Origin: Mycobacterium sp. SMC-8
GTDB lineage: Bacteria > Actinomycetota > Actinomycetes > Mycobacteriales > Mycobacteriaceae
Length of the DNA stretch: 64,000 nt
Direction: 5' to 3'
Assembly: GCF_025263565.1 (NCBI RefSeq)
Contig: NZ_CP079865.1
Coordinates: 6,138,001-6,202,000 of the forward strand
The notes below the pieces were generated by a model. The model saw only the letters and a list, made by a program, of their open reading frames with translations. It made no database searches and was not told the origin of the DNA. Positions 8,347-16,566 of the stretch are shown here, piece by piece. Position 1 is the first letter of the stretch. Each line of letters starts with the position of its first letter. Position numbers and translations under genes: made by a program.

Positions 8347-8389
8347 GGCGAAAGTGCGCTGAGATCGCGATATCTGCCGAAAGGGCGCT
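8347..8389. repeat. Short direct repeat around a palindromic core
   Basis: In the 118-bp gap before the LLM gene, GGCGAAAGTGCGCT (8347-8360) and GCCGAAAGGGCGCT (8376-8389) are direct near-repeats. They are separated by GAGATCGCGATATCT, which contains the symmetrical GATCGCGATATC. It looks like part of an intergenic repeat element; it is not recognised as any known site. Confidence 0.45.
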
Positions 8390-8416
8390 CTGTGCGCACC
8401 CTCGCTCCACCCGGCC

Positions 8417-8818
8417 TCATGTGTGCTCCACTCTCTCCGTCAGCGCCCGCACATCACGCACCAGGTCCTCCAGCGGCGTCCCGGTCGGGAACACCGCGGC
8501 GGCGCCGGCGTCGAGGAGTTTCTGGACGTCGCCCTGCGGGATGGTGCCACCGACGACGACGGCGATGTCTGCAGCGTCGGCGGCGCGCAGCGCCTCCACC
8601 GTGCGAGCGGTCAGCGCGACGTGGGCTCCCGAGAGGATCGAAAGACCAACCAGCGCAACGTCTTCCTGCAATGCGATGGAAACGATGTCCTCGATGCGCT
8701 GCCGGATCCCGGTGTAGATCACCTCAAAGCCCGCATCACGCAGCGTGCGGGCGACGATCTTGGCTCCCCTGTCGTGGCCGTCCAGACCCGGCTTGGCTAC
8801 CAGCACACGTGTTGACAT
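8417..8818 (-). CDS. B12-binding subunit of acyl-CoA mutase
   Basis: 133 residues from the ATG at 8818, forming a complete cobalamin-binding domain. LVAKPGLDGHDRGAK carries the DxHxxG motif whose histidine replaces the lower axial ligand of B12. VGLSILSGAHVALT and VVVGGTIPQGDVQKL are the SxL and GG segments that hold the nucleotide tail. The start codon shares one base with the stop of the catalytic subunit, so the two chains are almost certainly made together, as in isobutyryl-CoA-type and archaeal methylmalonyl-CoA mutases with split subunits. Confidence 0.93.
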   Translation of the reverse strand: MSTRVLVAKPGLDGHDRGAKIVARTLRDAGFEVIYTGIRQRIEDIVSIALQEDVALVGLSILSGAHVALTARTVEALRAADAADIAVVVGGTIPQGDVQKLLDAGAAAVFPTGTPLEDLVRDVRALTERVEHT

Positions 8819-10407
8819 CAGAACACCACCGGCTGCTGGAACTCGCCCCACACCGACTTCAACGTCGACACCATCTCTCCCACCGTGCAATACGCGTTCG
8901 CGCAGTTGATCAGCTTGTGCATCAGGTTGTCGTCGCCTTCTGCGGCCCGGGCCAGCGCCGTGAGCGCCTCCTTGACGGCGACGTCGTCGCGGTCGGCCTT
9001 GACCTTCGCCAGCCGCCGCAACTGCTTGTCGCGGCCCTCGGCGTCGAGCTCATAGGTGGCCAGGTCCGGCGGCGGCTCGTCGACGACGAATCGGTTCACC
9101 CCGACCACGGGCCGCTCACCCGATTCCACCTCCTGGTGGATCTTGAACGCTTCGTCGGCGATCAAGCCTTGCAGGTAGCCGTCCTCGATGCAGCGGACCA
9201 TGCCGCCGTGTGTCTCGAGGTCGTGCATGATCTCGACGATCTTCTCCTCGGTGGCGTCGGTGAGGGCCTCGACGAAATAGGAGCCGCCCAACGGGTCGGC
9301 CACCTTCGTCACGCCGGTCTCGTACGCCAGGATCTGTTGGGTGCGCAGCGCCAGGGTCGCCGACTCCTCCGAGGGCAGGGCGAACGGCTCGTCCCACGCC
9401 GCGGTGAACATCGACTGCACACCGCCGAGCACCGCGGCCATCGCCTCGTAGGCCACGCGCACCAGGTTGTTCTGCGCCTGCGGGGCATACAGCGACGCCC
9501 CACCGGCCACACAGCCGAACCGGAACATCGACGCCTTGTCCGTGGTGGCCCCGTAACGCTCCCGCACGATCGTCGCCCATCGCCGGCGCCCGGCGCGGTA
9601 CTTCGCGATCTCCTCGAAGAAGTCACCGTGGGTGTAGAAGAAGAACGAGATCTGCGGGGCGAACTTGTCGATGGTCATCCGGCCACGCTCGACCACGGTG
9701 TCGCAGTAGGTGACGCCGTCGGCGAGGGTGAACGCCATCTCCTGCACCGCGTTGGCGCCGGCATCACGGAAGTGCGCACCGGCCACCGAGATCGCGTTGA
9801 ACCTCGGCACCTCGGCCGCACAGAATTCGATGGTGTCCGCGATCAATCGCAGGGACGGCTCCGGCGGCCAGATCCAGGTGCCGCGCGAGGCGTACTCCTT
9901 GAGGATGTCGTTCTGGATCGTGCCGGTGAGCTTCTCCCGCGGCACACCCTTCTTCTCGGCGGCGGCGACGTAGAACGCCAACAGGATGGCCGCCGTGCCG
10001 TTGATCGTGAAGCTCGTGCTGATCTTGTCCAGCGGAATCCCGTCGAACAGGATCTCGGCGTCGGCGAGGGTGTCCACGGCCACGCCGACCCGGCCGACCT
10101 CCTCGCCGTACTCCTCGTCGTCGGAGTCGTAACCGCACTGCGTGGGCAGATCCAGCGCCACCGAGAGCCCGGTACCGCCCTGATCGAGCAGGTAGCGGTA
10201 CCTGCGGTTGGACTCCTCGGCGGTGCCGAAACCGGAGTACTGCCGGAAGGTCCAGGTCTTGCCGCGATACCCGGACGCGAAGTTTCCGCGCGTGAATGGA
10301 TACTGCCCCGGCGGTGGGGGGTCGGCCGCACGATCGCCCGGTCCGTACACGGGTTCCAGCGGGATCCCCGACGGGGTCGCTACCAGAGGGTGGACTTGGT
10401 CACTCAT
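8818..10407 (-). CDS. B12-dependent acyl-CoA mutase, catalytic subunit
   Basis: 529 residues, the catalytic TIM barrel of the methylmalonyl-CoA mutase family without its own B12 domain (the next gene supplies it). Aligned by eye to the Propionibacterium enzyme, the carboxylate-binding Tyr89 is Tyr57 here (FRQYSGFG), Arg207 is Arg175 (EYASRGTWIW), and His244 is His212 (AGAHFRDAG). Those residues favour a substrate with a second carboxylate (methyl- or alkylmalonyl type) over isobutyryl-CoA. The real substrate is unknown; a housekeeping mutAB is expected elsewhere in a mycobacterium, so this is probably a pathway-specific paralogue. ATG at 10407 lies close to its promoter. Confidence 0.92.
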   Translation of the reverse strand: MSDQVHPLVATPSGIPLEPVYGPGDRAADPPPPGQYPFTRGNFASGYRGKTWTFRQYSGFGTAEESNRRYRYLLDQGGTGLSVALDLPTQCGYDSDDEEYGEEVGRVGVAVDTLADAEILFDGIPLDKISTSFTINGTAAILLAFYVAAAEKKGVPREKLTGTIQNDILKEYASRGTWIWPPEPSLRLIADTIEFCAAEVPRFNAISVAGAHFRDAGANAVQEMAFTLADGVTYCDTVVERGRMTIDKFAPQISFFFYTHGDFFEEIAKYRAGRRRWATIVRERYGATTDKASMFRFGCVAGGASLYAPQAQNNLVRVAYEAMAAVLGGVQSMFTAAWDEPFALPSEESATLALRTQQILAYETGVTKVADPLGGSYFVEALTDATEEKIVEIMHDLETHGGMVRCIEDGYLQGLIADEAFKIHQEVESGERPVVGVNRFVVDEPPPDLATYELDAEGRDKQLRRLAKVKADRDDVAVKEALTALARAAEGDDNLMHKLINCANAYCTVGEMVSTLKSVWGEFQQPVVF

Positions 10408-10415
10408 CGATGGAT

Positions 10416-10444
10416 AACGTACTTGCAAAAAATGAGAATGCCAA
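10416..10444 (-). promoter_or_regulatory. Probable promoter of the mutase operon
   Basis: Leftward, TTGGCA (complement of 10439-10444) and TACGTT (complement of 10416-10421) are separated by 17 bp, and the ATG of the mutase is only 8 bases past the -10 box, so the mRNA would have almost no leader. The -35 and the bases after it read TTGGCATTCTCAT, close to TTGTCATTCTGAT at the leftward promoter near 5903, suggesting common control. Confidence 0.5.
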
Positions 10445-10547
10445 TACCGCCTGAGGGAAAGCCGCACGCCGCAGTGCGTGCCGACCCGCCAAAGACCCGC
10501 ATCAAACCCGGGAACACGGCGATTATGGGATTCGCCTAAAATGAGAA
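10429..10547 (+). promoter_or_regulatory. Duplicated 10-mer AAAATGAGAA in divergent promoter region
   Basis: The exact 10-mer occurs at 10429-10438, inside the leftward mutase promoter, and again at 10538-10547, just past a TAAAAT -10-like box (10537-10542) ahead of the rightward SDR. Both copies have the same orientation. It may be a regulator half-site; related GAGAAT sequence occurs in the palindrome at 5874-5892. Confidence 0.4.
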
Positions 10548-10579
10548 CGACGCTATCGGGCGTTGATGAGGAGGCCCCT

Positions 10580-11449
10580 TTGTCTGGAGAGTCCAACGCG
10601 ACCGGCGGGACCGGCGACACCACGTTCGCCGACCGGACCGTCGTGGTCTCGGGCGGCAGTCGCGGAATCGGCCTCGCCATCGCCCTCGCTGCAGCGAGGC
10701 GCGGCGCCAACGTCGTGCTGCTGGCCAAGACCGCCGAGCCGCACCCCAAGCTTCCGGGAACCGTGCACACCGCCGTCGCCGACGTCGAAGCTGCGGGCGG
10801 CAAGGGTGTCGCGGTGGTCGGTGACGTCCGCAAGGAAGAAGACGTGGCGCGTGCGATCGCGACCGCGGTCGAACGCTTCGGCGGGGTCGACATCGTCGTC
10901 AACAACGCCAGTGCGATCGCCACCGAACCGACCGAGGCGCTGTCGGCCAAGAAGTTCGACCTGATGATGGACATCAACGTCCGCGGCACGTTTCTGTTGA
11001 CGAAGGGCGCGCTGCCCCATCTGCGGAAATCGGCGACCGGCGCGCACGTGCTCACCCTGGCGCCGCCGATGAACATGAACCCGCACTGGCTCGGTGCACA
11101 CCCGTCCTACACGTTGTCCAAGTACGGCATGACCCTGCTGTCGCTGGGCTGGGCCAGTGAGTACGCAGACAGCGGCATCGGTTTCAGCTGCCTGTGGCCC
11201 GAGACCTACATCGCGACCTCGGCGGTGAGCAACCTCGCCGACGGTGATGATCTCGTCAAAGCCTCCCGCAGCCCCGACATCATGGCCGACGCCGCCGTGC
11301 AGATCCTGTCGCGGCCACCGGCGCAGGTGAACGGGCAGTGCTACATCGACGCCGCTGTCCTGGTCGAGTCCGGTGTGGCCGACCTGTCGCGTTACGGCGG
11401 CGGCGACGACCCGATCCTCGACATCTTCGTCGACGGGCGAGCCTCATGA
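10580..11449 (+). CDS. SDR oxidoreductase, HSDL2-like
   Basis: 289 residues from a TTG at 10580. That start was preferred because GAGGAGG (10568-10574) sits five bases upstream; an in-frame ATG at 10541 would place a promoter-like motif inside the gene. It has VVSGGSRGIGLAIA (cofactor), VVNNASAIATE, and YTLSKYGMTLL (catalytic Tyr/Lys). The long loop PHPKLPGTVHTAVADVE and the C-terminus are typical of hydroxysteroid-dehydrogenase-like 2 SDRs. Its stop overlaps the start of the next acyl-CoA synthetase by four bases (ATGA). Presumed role: oxidation of a hydroxyacyl intermediate. Confidence 0.87.
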   Translation: MSGESNATGGTGDTTFADRTVVVSGGSRGIGLAIALAAARRGANVVLLAKTAEPHPKLPGTVHTAVADVEAAGGKGVAVVGDVRKEEDVARAIATAVERFGGVDIVVNNASAIATEPTEALSAKKFDLMMDINVRGTFLLTKGALPHLRKSATGAHVLTLAPPMNMNPHWLGAHPSYTLSKYGMTLLSLGWASEYADSGIGFSCLWPETYIATSAVSNLADGDDLVKASRSPDIMADAAVQILSRPPAQVNGQCYIDAAVLVESGVADLSRYGGGDDPILDIFVDGRAS

Positions 11450-12957
11450 GCATCTCGCTGCTGCTGGAGATGGCCACCGACGCCGACCCGGACCGGACCG
11501 CCCTGGTCTCCGACGAACTCCGGCTCACCACCGCCGAACTCAGCACCCTCGCTGACGGCGGCGCCGGGGTGATCGCGGGGTCGGGCGCCCAGCATGTCGC
11601 CTACATCGGCACCGGCGGCGCGATGCTGCCGCTGCTGTTGTTCGCCTCGGCCCGCGCCGCGACACCCGTGACGCCGCTGAACTACCGGCTGTCGGCCGAT
11701 GGGTTGCGTGCGCTGCTCGACCGGCTGCCCGATCCCCTTGTCGTCGTCGACGACGAATACCGCGATGCGGTCGGCGACGGCTATCGGACGATCGGTTCGG
11801 CGGAGTTCCTCGCCGGAGCTCGGACCGCGGATCCCGCGGCCGAGTTCGCCGACCCCGACGCGGTCGGTGTCGTGCTGTTCACCTCGGGGACGACGTCGAA
11901 GCCGAAGGCTGTCGAACTGACCCACACGAACCTCACGAGCTACATCATGGGGACGGTGGAATTCGCGTCGGCCGAGCCGGACGATGCCGCGCTGATCTGC
12001 GTCCCGCCCTACCACATCGCCGGTGTCAGTGCCGCGCTGTCGAATCTGTACGCCGGACGGAAGATGGTGTATCTGAGGCACTTCGACGCCGAGACGTGGG
12101 TGCGGCTGGTCGCCGACGAGGGCGTCACCTCCGCGACCGTCGTGCCGACGATGCTCGACCGGATCGTCTCGGTGCTGGAGGCGCGGGGCACCTCGCTGCC
12201 GACCCTGCGCACCTTGGCCTACGGCGGATCGAAGGTGCCGTTGCCGTTGGTGCGCAAAGCGTTGTCGTTGCTCCCCGGCGTCGGGTTCGTCAACGCCTAC
12301 GGTCTGACCGAGACCAGCTCGACCATCGCGGTGCTGACCCCCGACGATCACCGCGAGGCCCTGGCGGCCTCCGACGAGGCGGCCACCCGGCGGCTCGGTT
12401 CGGTCGGTCGGCCGGTGCCCGGCATCGAGGTGCAGGTCCGCGCCGACGATGGCACGGTACTGGGACCGAACCAGTCCGGCGAACTGTTCGTCCGCGGCGA
12501 GCAGGTGTCTGGCAGGTACACCGACATCGGTTCGGTGCTCGACGAGCAGGGCTGGTTCCCCACCAAGGACGTGGCCTACCTCGACGAGGAGGGCTACCTG
12601 TTCATCGGTGGCCGGTCCGATGACACGATCATCCGCGGCGGCGAGAACATCGCCCCCGCCGAGATCGAAGACGTGCTCGTGGAGCACCCGCACGTGCGAG
12701 ACTGTGCCGTGGTCGGTGCCGATGACCCCCAGTGGGGCCAGATCATCGTCGCCGTCGTGGTCGCGGAACCGGGGACCGTACCCGACGTCGAGGATCTGCG
12801 TGGCCACGTGCGGGCGCAGTTGCGCGGATCCCGCACCCCCGACCGGGTGGTGTTCCGGGACGAACTGCCCACCAACGCGACCGGCAAGGTGCTGCGCCGC
12901 GAACTCGTCGACGAACTGAACCAGGACCCATCGCCGGCACAGCCGGCCGCGACATAA
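11446..12957 (+). CDS. Acyl-CoA synthetase (AMP-binding, FadD-like)
   Basis: 503 residues. Adenylation motifs: LFTSGTTSKPKAVELTH (P-loop), NAYGLTETSSTIAVL (adenine site), WFPTKDVAYLDEEGYLF with GGRSDDTIIRGGENIAPAEI (hinge), and TNATGKVLRREL with the catalytic Lys. The GGENI/APAEI context resembles the short- and medium-chain or aromatic-type ligases. It is translationally coupled to the upstream SDR through ATGA and followed after 11 bp by a 100-residue protein with its own ribosome site. It supplies a second acid-activating activity within this island. Confidence 0.9.
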   Translation: MSISLLLEMATDADPDRTALVSDELRLTTAELSTLADGGAGVIAGSGAQHVAYIGTGGAMLPLLLFASARAATPVTPLNYRLSADGLRALLDRLPDPLVVVDDEYRDAVGDGYRTIGSAEFLAGARTADPAAEFADPDAVGVVLFTSGTTSKPKAVELTHTNLTSYIMGTVEFASAEPDDAALICVPPYHIAGVSAALSNLYAGRKMVYLRHFDAETWVRLVADEGVTSATVVPTMLDRIVSVLEARGTSLPTLRTLAYGGSKVPLPLVRKALSLLPGVGFVNAYGLTETSSTIAVLTPDDHREALAASDEAATRRLGSVGRPVPGIEVQVRADDGTVLGPNQSGELFVRGEQVSGRYTDIGSVLDEQGWFPTKDVAYLDEEGYLFIGGRSDDTIIRGGENIAPAEIEDVLVEHPHVRDCAVVGADDPQWGQIIVAVVVAEPGTVPDVEDLRGHVRAQLRGSRTPDRVVFRDELPTNATGKVLRRELVDELNQDPSPAQPAAT

Positions 12958-12968
12958 GGAGCCCCTGC

Positions 12969-13271
12969 ATGATCAAGAACGGCACCCGACTGCAGAGCCA
13001 GGTCTGCGACACCCAGGTGATCGTGGTCCGCAGCAGCGACAGTCTCGACGACCTGCGCGCCGGCGGCGCCCCGATGGTGCCCGTGGGCGACAGTGTCGAC
13101 GAGAGTCTGTCGCTGGACGGCGAACTGGCCGACGGCAATCTGATGGGCAAGCGCTACGTCGACGACAGCGGCGCCGAGGTGCTCGTGACGAAAGCCGGCA
13201 AGGGCACGCTGAGCATCGGCGCGACCCCGTTGGCGCTCAAGGAGGCCAAGCCGCTACCCGCCAGCGACTGA
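12969..13271 (+). CDS. Small conserved-looking protein of unknown function
   Basis: 100 residues from ATG 12969, with AGGAG at 12957-12961. It starts MIKNGTRLQSQVCDTQVIVV, continues with an acidic SSDSLDDLRAGGAPMVPVG segment, and ends with a probable short beta-rich domain (AEVLVTKAGKGTLSIGATPL). There is one cysteine (residue 13), no signal peptide and no membrane segment. The short spacing after the acyl-CoA synthetase makes a shared transcript likely. I do not recognise the family. Related zinc-ribbon-like small proteins would need a second Cys, which is absent here. Confidence 0.75.
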   Translation: MIKNGTRLQSQVCDTQVIVVRSSDSLDDLRAGGAPMVPVGDSVDESLSLDGELADGNLMGKRYVDDSGAEVLVTKAGKGTLSIGATPLALKEAKPLPASD

Positions 13272-13353
13272 CCAGGAAGCCCGGGGGCGTTCGCGGGTGT
13301 CACCGCGACGAGGTCGAGCCATGCCATCGCCGCGTATCTGATTGCACGCGACT

Positions 13354-13359
13354 GATACC
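13354..13359 (+). promoter_or_regulatory. -10 box for leaderless cyclase mRNA
   Basis: GATACC lies eight bases before the GTG at 13368, and no ribosome-binding sequence precedes that codon, so transcription probably starts at or next to the start codon. I see no good -35 hexamer. Confidence 0.4.
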
Positions 13360-13367
13360 TTCGGCGG

Positions 13368-14834
13368 GTGAGGCCACGCCGCCTGCTCACCAGGTACGCC
13401 GCGGGGCTCACGTCGGCATACCTGCTGACCGTCGCCGAGGTCCTCGCGATCGTGGTAGCGCTCGCCGGCCGTCGTGTCATCACCACCGGCAACGTGATCA
13501 CCTTCTCGGTGGTCGGCCTGATCGGCACCGTCACGGTGGCGCTGGGCGCGGTCCTGATCCTCCGTCCGTCCCTGCGCTGGCTGAGCTCCGGCCGCCGGCC
13601 CACGCCCGGCGAGATCCGGACCACGGCCAAGATCATGCGCCGTCAGGCGGTCATCACGTTGTCGCCGTGGCTGCTCACCGCGGCCATCCTGGTACCGCTT
13701 AACGTGCACGCACCGGCGACGGTGTTCGTGGTGCTCACCACCGCGCTGTTGTTCGGCGCGATCGCCACCGTCACCACCGGGTTCCTGTTCACGTTGCGGA
13801 CTCTGCGGCCCCTGCTGGCGGCCGTGCCCGCCGACGCCAAACGGCCGGCCGCGCCGGGCGTGCGGGCCCGCCTGCTGCTGATGTGGCTGGCCTGTACCGC
13901 ACTGCCCGGCTCGGCCATCGCGGTGCTGCTGATCCTGCAGTCCCAGAACTGGTTGCTCAACGCGTCGTCCCCGATCGAGCTCGCGCTGCTGATACTCGCT
14001 CTGGTCGCGGTCGTGCTCGGTCTACGCTCGATGATCCTGGTGTCGATATCCATCTCGGATCCGCTCCACGAGGTGGCCGAGGCGATGGCCGACGTCGAGA
14101 AAGGCGAACTCGATCGCAGCATCGACGTGTACGAGTGGTCCGAGATCGGGCGGCTGCAGAGCGGGTTCAACCGCATGGTCGCCGGTCTGCGGGAACGCGA
14201 CAGGCTGCGCGACCTGTTCGGCCGCCACGTCGGCGAGGAAGTGGCCCGGCGGGCGTTCGAGCAGGCCGGCACCCGCAGCGACACATCCACCGGCGACGAG
14301 CGCGAGGTCGCGGTGTTGTTCATCGATCTGGTCGGCAGCACGCAGCTGGCCACCGAGCGCAGCCCCCACGAAGTCGCCGACATCCTCAACGATTTCTTCC
14401 AGATCGTCGTCGCCGAGGTCGACGGACGGCACGGTCTGGTCAACAAGTTTCAGGGTGACGCCGCGCTGGCGGTGTTCGGCGCCCCGCTGCGCATCGACGA
14501 CCCGTGCTCGGCTGCGCTGGCGACCGCCCGCGCGTTGGCCGCTCAGTTGCGGCGACTGGCAGTGGATTTCGGTATCGGCGTGTCGGCGGGACCGGTGTTC
14601 GCCGGCAATATCGGGGCCAGGAACCGCTACGAGTACACCGTGGTGGGTGACGCCGTCAACGAGGCCGCCCGGCTGGCCGACCATGCCAAGGAATTCGAGC
14701 GCCGAACCCTGTCCTCGGGTGCGGCACTGACCCGCGCGAACGAGTCCGAGCAGGCCCGGTGGGTCCCATGTGGGCAGGTCACGCTGCGCGGACGCCGCGA
14801 CCCGACCGAGATCCACACCCCGGGTGGAGGTTAG
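13368..14834 (+). CDS. Membrane-bound class III adenylate/guanylate cyclase with HAMP
   Basis: 488 residues. Six hydrophobic segments cover roughly residues 10-220, a HAMP linker follows (ISDPLHEVAEAMADVEKGEL), and the cyclase domain runs from about 310. Metal aspartates are in VLFIDLVGST and KFQGDAALAVFG, the latter with the substrate Lys of the K-x-x-G-D pattern. The transition-state Asn/Arg are in VGDAVNEAARL. This matches the M. tuberculosis Rv1318c-Rv1320c/Rv3645 layout, which makes cAMP at the membrane. It sits among lipid-catabolic genes in its own transcription unit. Whether the membrane part senses a lipid is not shown here. Confidence 0.92.
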   Translation: MRPRRLLTRYAAGLTSAYLLTVAEVLAIVVALAGRRVITTGNVITFSVVGLIGTVTVALGAVLILRPSLRWLSSGRRPTPGEIRTTAKIMRRQAVITLSPWLLTAAILVPLNVHAPATVFVVLTTALLFGAIATVTTGFLFTLRTLRPLLAAVPADAKRPAAPGVRARLLLMWLACTALPGSAIAVLLILQSQNWLLNASSPIELALLILALVAVVLGLRSMILVSISISDPLHEVAEAMADVEKGELDRSIDVYEWSEIGRLQSGFNRMVAGLRERDRLRDLFGRHVGEEVARRAFEQAGTRSDTSTGDEREVAVLFIDLVGSTQLATERSPHEVADILNDFFQIVVAEVDGRHGLVNKFQGDAALAVFGAPLRIDDPCSAALATARALAAQLRRLAVDFGIGVSAGPVFAGNIGARNRYEYTVVGDAVNEAARLADHAKEFERRTLSSGAALTRANESEQARWVPCGQVTLRGRRDPTEIHTPGGG

Positions 14835-14896
14835 GTCCCGCGTCGAGATCCGTAGCGGCGCTCACACCGGGCCGACCAGCGGCCTCGCCGCGAATC

Positions 14897-15319
14897 TCAC
14901 CGATCGGCCGGCGTGTACCTCAACATCGTCACGTCATGCTCGGGGTAGTCGCAGAAGACCGGCTTGACCCGCATGCCGATCACGATGTCCTTCGGCTCGA
15001 CATCGACCAGCTCGGTGGAGAACCGCGGTCCCTCGTCCCACTCCACGATGGCGAGCAACTGAGGCACCGCATCGACGAAGTGAGGGCCGACGGGGCGGCG
15101 GGCCACGGTGAACGAGTACAGCGTGCCCATGCCCGAGATCTCGTGCCACTCCAGGTCGTTCGCCAGCGTCCTGGGGGCGCGCACCCGGGGATAGAAGACG
15201 TAGGACTGCGACGACGGCGAGTACTGAATCACCACCCGATGCTCGGCGAGGGCATCCCAGAACGGCGCAGTGGTAGGCGTTTTGACCGGCATCGGCCGTT
15301 CGAAGGTCGGTGTGCTCAT
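14897..15319 (-). CDS. DUF35 OB-fold protein, ChsH2-like
   Basis: 140 residues. The order FWDALAEHRVVIQYSPSSQSYVFYPRVRAP, then WHEISGMGTLYSFTVARRPV, then VVEPKDIVIGMRVKP-like text follows the zinc-ribbon plus OB-fold layout of acyl-CoA-associated DUF35 proteins. The four zinc cysteines usually found in the first part are missing: the expected C-x2-C reads SPSS. It starts two bases after the stop of a thiolase-like gene. Such pairs form the retro-aldolase Ltp2-ChsH2 in steroid side-chain removal, so I infer that this chain is the partner of the upstream protein. Confidence 0.82.
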   Translation of the reverse strand: MSTPTFERPMPVKTPTTAPFWDALAEHRVVIQYSPSSQSYVFYPRVRAPRTLANDLEWHEISGMGTLYSFTVARRPVGPHFVDAVPQLLAIVEWDEGPRFSTELVDVEPKDIVIGMRVKPVFCDYPEHDVTMLRYTPADR

Positions 15320-15321
15320 GG

Positions 15322-16530
15322 CTAGTCCCCCTCCAGCACGAGTGTGGTCTGTTCGGACAGGATGCCGCCGTTGCCCGAGACGAACGCACGGTGGCAATCA
15401 GGCACCTGCGCCTCCCCGGCCCGGCCCATGATCTGGCGGGCCGCGTCGCACACATGGTGCATTCCCCCCGCATTGCCCGCCTGCCCGAACCCGAGCTGAC
15501 CGCCTGCGGTGTTCAGCGGAAAGTCGCCGCGGAAGGTCAGGTCGCACTGGGAGACGAACTCCATGCCCTTGCCCTTCCCACAGAAGCCGGCATCTTCCAG
15601 ACTCAGCAACACAGTGATCGTGTAGCAGTCGTAGATCGACACCATGTTCATCTGCTCGCGGGTGAGGCCCGACATCGCGAACGCCGTCTCTGCGGCCCGG
15701 GCGATCGGCGTCTGCAGCAGATCCGCGGCGTAGGTGGGCGTCTTGTAGGGCACCTGCTCGCCGAAACCCTTGATCCACACCGGCCGGTTCTTCGCGCGGG
15801 CGGCGACGTCGGCGCTGGCCACCACCACCGCCGCACCACCCAGGCAGGGCATCACGATCTCGAGCATGTGCAGCGGGTCGGCGATGACCGGGCTGGCGAG
15901 CACGTCCTCGATCGTGAGCGGTTTGTCCTTCCAGATGGCCCCTTCGGTGTGGTTTGCGTTGAAGCGTTGGTCCACCACGATCTTGGCCATCGCCCGCTCG
16001 TCGTAGCCGTACACCGAGGCATAACGCTGGGCGACCTGGCCGTACGGCCCGTTCTGGCCCAGATTGCCGTACGGGATCTCGAATTCGGCCTGCGGAGAAC
16101 CGAACTGGTTGCTCGACGCTCCGAAGAACATGGCGTCGACCAGCGGTCGGGGTTTTCTCTCCGATGTCGCTGTCAGGTAACGCGCCGGGATCGCACACAG
16201 CACCACGTCGCAGATCCCGAGTTCGATCGCCGCGGCAGCGCGCCAGACAATGCCCACCGCACTGGCGCCGCCCAGGTCCACCATCTCGGCGAAATTGGCT
16301 CGGACGCCCAGGTATTCGGCCACCGTCGATGGAACGAAGATCTCCGACTCGCTCAGGTGTGTGGTGACCAGGCCGTCGACCGACTCACCGGGCAGCCCGG
16401 CATCGTCGAGCGCCGCGGCGCCGAGTTCCGCCCACTGCTCCAGGGTGAAAGGCGCCGGGGTGGCATTGTTCAGCCGTTCCGGGGGCAGCTCCACGTAACC
16501 GACGATCGCGGCCTCACCGCGCAGACCCAT
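15322..16530 (-). CDS. Thiolase-fold lipid-transfer-like protein, probable aldolase
   Basis: 402 residues from ATG 16530, behind AGGAGAT. The thiolase fold is visible in the N-terminal half (AAIVGYVELPPE, EYLGVRANFAEMVDLGGASA) and in the C-terminal GGQLGFGQAGNAGGMHHVCDA. The usual nucleophile Cys is absent, since that position reads VDLGGASAVG, and the C-terminal Cys-His-Gly signature is changed. Tyrosine-bearing YDCYTITVLLSLEDAGFC is kept. These features fit the Ltp2 type, which with a DUF35 partner cleaves a beta-hydroxyacyl-CoA by retro-aldol reaction. The DUF35 gene follows directly. Whether it is an aldolase rather than a ketothiolase is inference. Confidence 0.82.
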   Translation of the reverse strand: MGLRGEAAIVGYVELPPERLNNATPAPFTLEQWAELGAAALDDAGLPGESVDGLVTTHLSESEIFVPSTVAEYLGVRANFAEMVDLGGASAVGIVWRAAAAIELGICDVVLCAIPARYLTATSERKPRPLVDAMFFGASSNQFGSPQAEFEIPYGNLGQNGPYGQVAQRYASVYGYDERAMAKIVVDQRFNANHTEGAIWKDKPLTIEDVLASPVIADPLHMLEIVMPCLGGAAVVVASADVAARAKNRPVWIKGFGEQVPYKTPTYAADLLQTPIARAAETAFAMSGLTREQMNMVSIYDCYTITVLLSLEDAGFCGKGKGMEFVSQCDLTFRGDFPLNTAGGQLGFGQAGNAGGMHHVCDAARQIMGRAGEAQVPDCHRAFVSGNGGILSEQTTLVLEGD

Positions 16531-16566
16531 GGGTATCTCCTGTCGCTCCGTAGCCCCGCGTCGCAC

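Noticed and set aside
8818..10407. Mutase as isobutyryl- or 2-hydroxyisobutyryl-CoA type
   Set aside because: Counting along the alignment, the Tyr89 and Arg207 equivalents are kept (Tyr57, Arg175); a Gln at residue 252 that first looked like the diagnostic change is at another position.
7183..10539. Open rightward frame of more than 1100 codons
   Set aside because: It is the complement of the LLM, B12 and mutase genes and has the base-composition look of high-GC antisense text.
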